Shown here: positions 56,446 to 64,000 of the stretch, one piece after another
Position numbering within the stretch: the stretch's first letter is position 1
How the letters are laid out: the number at the start of each line of letters is the position of its first letter
Assembly: GCA_027475525.1 (NCBI GenBank)
Contig: JAMWFC010000118.1
Span: 1 to 64,000 of the forward strand
DNA: 64,000 bases
Direction of reading: 5' to 3'
From: Macrolepiota albuminosa
Taxonomy: Eukaryota > Basidiomycota > Agaricomycetes > Agaricales > Agaricaceae
The notes under the pieces: generated by a model
The model's database searches: none
The model's input: only the letters and a program-made list of their open reading frames with translations
What the model was told of the DNA's origin: nothing
Position numbers and translations under genes: made by a program

Positions 56446-57274
56446 GCGCACGGCAAGAAGCAGATCCAATCAATGATAGCGCCGACGGCAGCCAGAATGA
56501 CAACTGACAGATGGCATCAGTCACTGACGACAGCACTTAACGAGAAGCCTGATGATCTATCAAAAACTGACGGACAGCTTGGCGTTTGACCTTGGCGTCT
56601 GACACCGCTTAGCGCCTCGATTTGGCGCCTAACGTCGCTTAGGTGTTCTGACAGACAGAAGGGTGATGGATTGATGATTTAGCACCGCGATCTGCCGCCT
56701 GGTGGCGCCAAGGGTCTTCAATGGACGGTAGGGATCTGAAACCGTTGGAGCTACCCCTATGAAATTTTCCAGTTTACCGCACTTTGGCAATGGTTGGTCA
56801 CTGGCGACGGTGAACTCCTTGTAGTATATATAGTACTTACCGACTTGTCCATACGGATGAGAGAACAATAGACCAGAGTTTACTACTCCCCTTTCTTCAG
56901 TCTCCCTTACGATCAAGAGCTCATTCACGCTACGGTCGGCAATGTCAAACTTATCGGCAGTTGCAGACGTTCACCAATACTCGACATACTCGCGCCTTGC
57001 AACTACAGCAGGCATTATCAACGCTTAGACTTCGCTAAGCTTATCGTGCTCTTGCCGCTTACCTTTGCCGTGTTCGCTTACCGCTTCTCCTAGGCGCTTT
57101 ACCTTAGCGCTTTACACTTGCCGACTCCGTTACCGACTTTTCTTCTTTTTCACAGGCGCGTTCTCTGGGACCTGCCCGGGACTCCTCAAATCACTTATAG
57201 CACGCCCAACGCACACTCTTGGTACGGTAACACGCCAGTTACATTTGTTACTGACCAAACTTTGGACGTCATCA
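56446..57274 (+). repeat. A3 5' LTR, right part
   Basis: Resumes GCGCACGGCAAGAAG and ends TTGGACGTCATCA. It has a TATA-like TATATATAG near 56826-56834. The left part is 44025-44141. Confidence 0.88.
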
Positions 57275-57277
57275 AAT

Positions 57278-57295
57278 TGGAGCCCACCGCGAGGG
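57278..57295 (+). promoter_or_regulatory. A3 primer binding site
   Basis: TGGAGCCCACCGCGAGGG. Confidence 0.8.
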
Positions 57296-57654
57296 ATCTC
57301 TAGGGCAGAATTCCGCCAGAAACCCGTCTCCAGCGTAGGCGCCGCCTGCTAGACCAGTCGGCAGAAGGCATAGCTCCTTCCCACCCATCAACCCCACAAC
57401 CACCTGGTGCCTTACCGGGTCTCTCTCTTGCCCAGGAACTACAGAACGCCACTGTAGACGCATTTCCTGATCTCTTCCCGCATTCCCTCGATTATAGCGC
57501 CGACGACCCCTTAGCGTCGCCCTTTACCGTACCGCAACCAGTTACTCCCATCACTCCGCTAACGCCCCTTTCACAACTCATTTCTCTTACCCCGTCGCCA
57601 ATTTCTAGAACTCCTTCCCCACTACCGCTAACCGAACTCGTTACCACTGTCGCC

Positions 57655-59964
57655 ATGGAACAACAAGTCCAGCGCATGCTGCCACGCAACCACTTCTCGG
57701 CACCGAAATGGGACGAGTCCAAGCCACGGGAGCTCTCCCAGTATTTCAAGGAGTTGGAGTATTTATTCAGAGATTGTAACATTACCGACCACACGCAGAT
57801 GAAGGAGTACGCGGCAAGATACGTATCATATGACACGGCAGAGACGTGGACAGGTTTGACCGAGTTTGCCACCTTAGTTCCTGCCGCCCCACCAGCTCCA
57901 GCTCAAGGCGCTTCGTATGAGGATTGGAAAACGGCAGTAATCCAGCTGTACCCTGGCGCTGAGGAGGCTACCCGATACACGGTAAACGAGTTGCAGAAAC
58001 TAGTACAGGAATCTTTCGACAACGGCACATCTTCGCTTGGCGCGTTCTCTATGTATTACCGCGAATTCCAGAAAATCGCTAGGTGGCTTCTGCAGAACGG
58101 CAAGCTCTATATTAACGAGGAGCGTCGCCTATTCCAGCAGGGCATCCCGACTTCACTGTGGACGTGTATTGCTCGTCGCCTAGAGATAGTTCATCAGGCC
58201 CATCACCCTGATGAGCCCTATAACGTTGCCGACGTCTTTGAAGCCGGTAAATGGGTTCTCAAGGGGACGGACACTGGCGTTGGTATACCACGCGCTAGGA
58301 TGAGCCCACCCCCTGAGCGAACTAACGGTATCATTCCCATCCCGCCTCCTGCTGCTGACTTTGTTAAGAAGGAGGAGCTCAATGCTGCCATTACCGCCGC
58401 TGTCGCTTCCGCTATGACGCGTATTGAAACCATGATTACCACCAACCTCACTAACCGACCCGCTAACGTACCCGCGCCTGGCCCTTGCCACTTCTGTGGG
58501 GAAATTGGCCACACCATGACTAGAGGACGCTGCGCGACTTTAGAGAACTACATTCGGCAAGGGAGAATTCGACGGGCTATCGACGGCAAGATAGTCCTCA
58601 CCACTGGCGCCATCATTCCCAACTACCCAGACAAGAAGTCCTTCCAGGAGCGAGTTGATGAATGGCATAGGCGCAACCCAGGACAGATCGTTACCGGCAC
58701 GCTATCTGGCAACGCCAACCCCGACCCTGAACAGGCGACCCAACAGCAAATGGTTTACGAGGTCTTACACTTCGACAGCGTTGGCGACCACCCTACTTTC
58801 TCATGAGAAGAACGTATCGCCAAGCTCCAACAGGAGTTGGATTTGCTTAAGAACCAGGTCTTTGATGGGGTTGAAGTTAAGCAGCCTAAACAACCTCTTA
58901 AAGGATACAAGCCAATGCCTCCCGCTAGCAAGTTACCGACTCCTGCTCCTGCCGCACCGCCTGCCACTACCCCTGCTACTGCTCCAGAACCATCGTCGTC
59001 CGCTACCGCTCCCGAACCGCATTTACCGCCTCTCCATCCCTACTCAGGAATTCCCGACCGTTATCACGCACCCGCACAACGAAATTTTGCCGCTCCCGAG
59101 AAACGTCCTGAGGGTGGCTACCGACCTACCGCGCCAATATTCGACATAGAGAAATCCAACCACGTCTTTAACCGCATCATGAAAACCAATGTTACCTTAT
59201 CAGTTGAAGAGCTTTGTAGTATTGCCCCAGATGTCCGCAACCAAGTCAAGACGGCAGTCACTCCTCGACGACCCTTGGCGACGACCATTGCCGAGGTCGA
59301 GGATCTCGACAACGCGCTCCCTGGTTTTTCTGTTACCGTCGACTCTTTAGACACTGAAGACTCTCCTGCCGACACCATCGCTAACGCCACCTCTGTGGAT
59401 CCAGTGGAGACCTACCTCAGGTCGGTAGACCATGGAGAAGACCCCGCAATCCTTACCGTCGCTCAAGAATCGCACGCTATTTGCTCGGTCGCGCTAACCG
59501 TAGACAATAAGCACGAGGTAGAAGCAATTGTGGACAGCGGGTCTCAAATCATTTCTATGGCAGCTGAAGTCGCTAACGATCTGGGCCTTATTTACGACCC
59601 TACCATTATACTAAACATGCAGAGTGCTAACGGTACAGTAGACCGATCCCTAGGCCTCGCCAAGAATGTGCCGTGCACCCTTGGCGACATTACGTTTTAT
59701 CTTCAGATCCACATCTTACGTTCACCAGCTTACGACCTACTACTGGGCAGACCCTTCGACGTCTTGGCGCGATCAGTCGTCAAGACAGTTACCGACGAGG
59801 AAACGACCCTCACAATTAGCGACCCCAATTCCGGAATCCGACGAACGGTGCCAACGTTCCCTAGGGGACAACGAAAAGGCGCCCGCGCTAAGCCCCCGGA
59901 GTTTACCGACCAACACGCCAACGAGCCTCCACACCGGTGTTTTCACAGACCATCGAGGAGGTGA
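57655..59964 (+). CDS. gag: A3 gag-pro (one stop at 58804)
   Basis: ATG 57655 (MEQQVQRMLPRNHFSAPKWD), with the frame again open upstream. The zinc knuckle CHFCGEIGHTMTRGRC begins at codon ~278 (58486). A TGA at 58804-58806 replaces the Arg codon of A2. The frame then continues through the linker and protease (VDSGSQI ~59530-59550) to CFHRPSRR-stop at 59964, overlapping pol by 28 nt. Apart from that stop it is complete. Confidence 0.9.
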
Positions 59965-62900
59965 TTGGCGACGATCACGGAGATGTAGCGCTAACGCTGG
60001 AATATGACCATTCAACTGGTCTTGTAACTGTTATGTCTACTGCTTTTCTTGACCAAGATGTTTTAACTACTTTACCCACTACCGACGCAGAGCTTTCCCA
60101 GAAAAATCAAAACATTACCGACTCCTCTCTTGCCTACTTGTACCTTACCGCTTCTGAATCATTTCAAAATATTGCGTCTACCGATACGTATCTCACTACC
60201 CTTCCCGGAGCCTCGTCTCCTGCCGTTCTTGGACTTGCCGCCCCTCAGGCTACCGTTCCCCTTTCCACTTCTGTATATAACCAAGCTAACGCTCCCAAAA
60301 GGAAAGGGGTACAAGTCAAAAAGAAATATAAGCCAGTTGCGCTTAAAACAAAACCCATCGCTACGCACTCTCCCGAGACGTTTAGAATCGAGCGCCAGAT
60401 CATTGGCAACCCTCTTGCTGACATGCCGACTTTATCACCAAATCCGCCACCCTTTCGGCCCACAGGACGTTTTACCGCAGAACGCCAGCAACAGTTCGCC
60501 AAGGAGCATGACACAGGGTTCTTGACCAAAGATGAGTTAAACGTCCTTACCGATCTCGTCGCTAAGCAGGATAAAGCCTTCGCTTGGGAGGACTCAGAAC
60601 GCGGCAGCCTACGTACAGATTTCTTCCCGCCTGTGGTGATCCTGACCATTCCTCACGTGCCGTGGACTGAGCACAACCGACCGTTACCGCCTGGAATCGA
60701 AACCGAGGTCTGCCAAATCATTAGGACCAAGATCAAGGCTGGCGTCTACGAGCCCTCCAATAGTTCTTACCGCTCCCATTGGTTCTGCGTCCTCAAAAAG
60801 AACGGCAATCTACGCATAGTCCACAGTCTTGAGCCGCTGAATAGAGTTACTATACGACACTCTGGCGTACCGCCTTTCCCTGACCACTTTGCCGAGTCCT
60901 TTGCCGGGCGCATTTGTGGCGCCACCCTTGATCTCTACGTTGGCTACGATGAACGCTTAATACACCCTTCTTCCCGTGACCTCACTACTTTCCAAACTCC
61001 GTTTGGCGCCTTGCGCCTAGTTACCTTGCCGATGGGCTGGACAAACTCAGTCCCCATATTCCATGACGACATTACTTTCATCCTCCAACCTGAGATACCA
61101 CACCATGTCCTTAGCTTCATTGATGACGTTGGCGTCAAAGGTCCCAAAGACTGGCGACTCGTAAACGACTTACCGGCGACCCATCCCGACAACTCCAAAA
61201 TTCGCTTAGCGCTATGGGAGTTTTTCCAGTTGCTCAACCGAGTCCTCCAACGTATGAAGTATAGCGGTGGTACCTTTAGCGGCCACAAACTCCTCCTATG
61301 CGCGCCAAGGTTCAAAATACTTGGGCACATCTGCACTCCCGACGGTCGTATTCCCGACGAATCTCGCTTAGCACTCCTGGAGCAATGGGGTCCTTGCCGC
61401 GACTTATCTGAAGTTTGCGCCTTTCTCGGTACCGTTGGCGTTCTTAGGATATTCGTCAAAAACTTTGCCCATCGCGCACATGCCCTTAACCGACTCACCC
61501 GCGCTAACGAGCCCTTCGAATTTGGGCCAGACCAGGTCACTGCCCAACGAGATTTAGTAAAAGCCCTACAAGACGCCAAACCCCTAGTTCCAATCGATTA
61601 TAGCTCTGCCGACCCAGTTATCTTGGCGGTGGATACCTCGTACATTGCCGTTGGTTACTTCTTGTGCCAGTGCCTTAGCGACAATCGGAAACAGCGACGC
61701 TACAACCGCTTTGGGTCTATTACGCTTAACGACAGAGAGTCTCGCTACAGTCAGCCTAAGCTGGAGCTTTATGGACTCTTTAAAGCCTTCCGGTCGCTAA
61801 AGATGTATTTGATTGGCGTGCGGAACCTCATTGTTGAAGTCGACGCTAGGTACATCAAAAAGCCTTCCGGTCGCTAAAGATGTATTTGATTGGCGTGCGG
61901 AACCTCATTGTTGAAGTCGACGCTAGGTACATCAAAGGCATGCTGCAGAATCCCGACATCCAGCCATCCGCTAGCATGAACCGATGGGTAGTCGCTATCC
62001 TCATGTTTCACTTTGAGTTGGTACACGTCAAGAGCTCTTTCCACCCGCTAGCATGAACCGATGGGTAGTCGCTATCCTCATGTTTCACTTTGAGTTGGTA
62101 CACGTCAAGAGCTCTTTCCACAGACCAGATGGACTCTCTAGGCGACCACGGCAGCCTGGCGACCCGGCAGCGGATCCACAGGCTGATAGCAATTTTGAGG
62201 ACTGGATCGACTGACTACATGGTTTCGTACACCTTATACAACAGCCTATCCCCTTATTACGACGGCAACAGCCTACCAGCATCCTGTTACATCCCATCGT
62301 CCCTTACCGCCCCGAGACCTTTAGCGCACCCCTCACGTTCTACACGGCAAGCATCCTTAAACAAGACTTGCCTCCAGTAAAAGTCGTACAGGAACCTCAT
62401 CCGCTAAGAGAAGACAGCAAAAACCTGACCTACGATGCCGTTCCCCGATCCGCCAAGGCAATGGCGGAAGACAGTCGCTTGCTAGTAGTTGAACAATGGA
62501 TACGAGACCTTAAGCGACCCCCAGACCTTACCGACGAACAATACGCGAAATTTATCCGCTATGCTACCCGCTTCTTCTTTACCGACAACCGACTTTGGCG
62601 ACGAAATCGAGATGGCGCTCACAAGCTGATCATCAAGCCAGAAAGTCGCTTACGAGTCTTGCGCGCCATGCATGACGAGCTAGGACATAGAGGTCTGTAC
62701 GCTACCCGAGCTTCTCTGTTAGAACGATTCTGGTGGCCACACGCTAGTGCCGACATCGCCTGGTACATTAGGACTTGCCACCTTTGCCAAATTCAACAGA
62801 CACGCCAAGTGCTCATACCGCCAACCATTGCAACGCCAGCTCCCCTCTTCAGCAAAATCTACGTCGACACCATGCACATGCCCAAATCTGGTCGCTACAA

Positions 62901-63917
62901 GTACATCATTCAAGGTCGTTGCTCGCTAATCCACTGGCCTGAATTTCGAATGCTGCAGAGAGAAAATACAGAGGCGGTCGCCAAGTGGCTATTTGAGGAC
63001 ATCATCTGCCGTTGGGGAGCGCTAAGGGAAATCGTCACGGATAACGGTGCGCCCATCATCAAAGCACTAACATATCTCGCCAAGAAATACAATATCCATC
63101 ATATTCGAGTATCTGGCTGCAACAAACGCACCAATGGCCTGGTAGAGAGACCACACTTTGACGTTCGGCAAGCGCTCTTTAAGGCAGTCGATGGCGACGA
63201 GTCTCGTTGGAGTGAGGCGACGTATTCAGTGTTTTGGTCGGAAAGAGTTACCATTCGAAGGCAGTCGATGGCGACGAGTCTCGTTGGAGTGAGGCGACGT
63301 ATTCAGTGTTTTGGTCGGAAAGAGTTACCATTCGTAAGCGCATGGGTTGTTCTCCCTATTACGCGGCTACTGGCACCCATCCGTTACTCCCTGCCGACAT
63401 TATAGAAGCGACCTACCTTCAGCCGGCACCCAATAGTATCTTAGCGACTACCGATCTTATCGCCAGACGAGCTATTGATCTCCAGCGAAGGAAAGAAGAT
63501 TTAGAGCGACTTCATGAGGTAGTCTTTAGCGCCCGTCGCCAAGCAGCCCTGCGATTCGAAACCGAGCATAGCGCTACCATCAAAGATTACAACTTCCCGA
63601 GAGGAGCGCTAGTGCTTATGCGCAACTCCAAAATTGAAACCTCATACAACAAGAAAATGCGCCCGCGCTATCTTGGACCTTTGGTAGTTATCTCTCGTAA
63701 CCGTGGAGGCGCTTACGTGCTCTGTGAATTAGATAGTTCAGTACTACATCGACCTGTTGCCGCTTTTCGCCTATTACCGTATCTCGCCAGAGAACACATT
63801 GAGTTGCCGCTTGAAGCGCTAGATATCGACACCGCCAAGCTTAGAGAACTTGAAGAAACCGAATTATTGGACGATGATGACTTGCCGACTCTAGTTGAAG
63901 AACAAGAAAATGATTAG
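59937..63917 (+). CDS. pol: A3 pol: RT, RNase H, integrase (one stop, three 77-bp duplications)
   Basis: 646 continuous codons from the -1 frameshift overlap through RT (LPMGWTNSVPIFHDDIT ~61024; FIDDVGVKG 61114-61140) and RNase H. Duplications at 61782, 61968 and 63181 shift the frame, and each is undone if counted once. A TGA at 62212-62214 aligns with the Arg codon CGA of A2. The integrase has the HHCC finger (~62671-62790), DTMHM (~62870), DNGAPI (~63043), VERPHF (~63144) and the GPY/F-like end. The stop is at 63917, followed by the start of the 3' non-coding region. Confidence 0.9.
61782..63334 (+). repeat. 77-bp tandem duplications in A3 pol (three)
   Basis: Starts at 61782, 61968 and 63181, each with offset 77 and changing the frame by +2. 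Confidence 0.9.
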
Positions 63918-64000
63918 AAAAGAATATAGTGATAAGCTCTTTCTTTCTATTACTTACCTTACTTATCTTTCTTGCCGATACTTACTGTACTATATTCCAA
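63918..64000. other. Start of A3 convergent intergenic region
   Basis: Matches 52401-52483 downstream of A2 pol. The accessory gene is expected just beyond the window. Confidence 0.6.

Larger units (their letters stand above)
44025..64000 (+). mobile_element. Ty3/gypsy element A3 (interrupted by A2; 3' end off window)
   Basis: The 5' LTR starts at 44025, is cut at 44141 by A2, and resumes at 56446 to end at 57274. PBS, gag-pro and pol follow to 63917. The antisense gene and 3' LTR lie beyond the window. It has the longest continuous pol frame of the family A copies. Real defects seen are TGA stops at 58804 and 62212, both aligned with CpG Arg codons. Confidence 0.9.

Overview
The window reads as a basidiomycete (Agaricomycetes-like) genome segment. 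It carries an intron-dense GH74 xyloglucanase gene with ~50-nt GT..AG introns, a decayed Plavaka-type DNA transposon, and a deep nest of two related Ty3/gypsy LTR-retrotransposon families. I call these families A and B; the names are mine. No RNA genes or CRISPR arrays were seen.

Layout. 1-2126 (-): 5' part of a GH74 gene that leaves the window at the left edge. 3147-3983 (+): an unrecognised single-exon gene. 4655-8588 (+): remains of a Plavaka transposase. 9145-10926 (-): a mosaic of broken gene pieces, namely an unknown protein, a DAHP-synthase fragment and an alpha/beta-hydrolase fragment. From 11141 to the end everything is nested LTR elements. An old B LTR (B'', 11141-11665 and 24107-24501) was hit by a solo A LTR (A0, 11666-12237 and 23744-24106). 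A0 was hit by full element A1 (12238-23743). B'' was also hit by decayed element B' (24502-29785, 43530-44024). B' was hit by the young minus-strand element B (29786-43529) and by A3 (44025-44141 and 56446 to beyond 64000). A2 (44142-56445) sits inside the 5' LTR of A3. Joining the flanks rebuilds each interrupted sequence, and four insertions show 4-bp target duplications.

Both families encode Gag (zinc knuckle), an aspartic protease and, in the -1 frame, RT-RNaseH-integrase with a GPY/F-like end. Between pol and the 3' LTR, on the opposite strand, both carry a spliced accessory gene. It has six exons in A2 (728 aa) and eight in B (about 714 aa). It encodes a transcription-factor-like protein with a Zn2Cys6-like cluster, a basic NLS-like stretch, an acidic region and a C-terminal helical region. 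A conserved inverted repeat lies in its promoter, and the elements are packed with the hexamer GCGCTA/TAGCGC. By analogy with plant VANC proteins this could be a self-recognition or anti-silencing system. That is inference. B has two further small genes whose N-termini resemble the accessory module.

Two processes shape the sequence. Older copies carry mainly CpG transitions (CGA to TGA stops and similar), as expected from methylation or RIP-like decay. Also, 27 tandem duplications of exactly 77 bp are scattered through the retroelements only. Collapsing them restores reading frames, so they look like assembly-overlap artefacts rather than biology.
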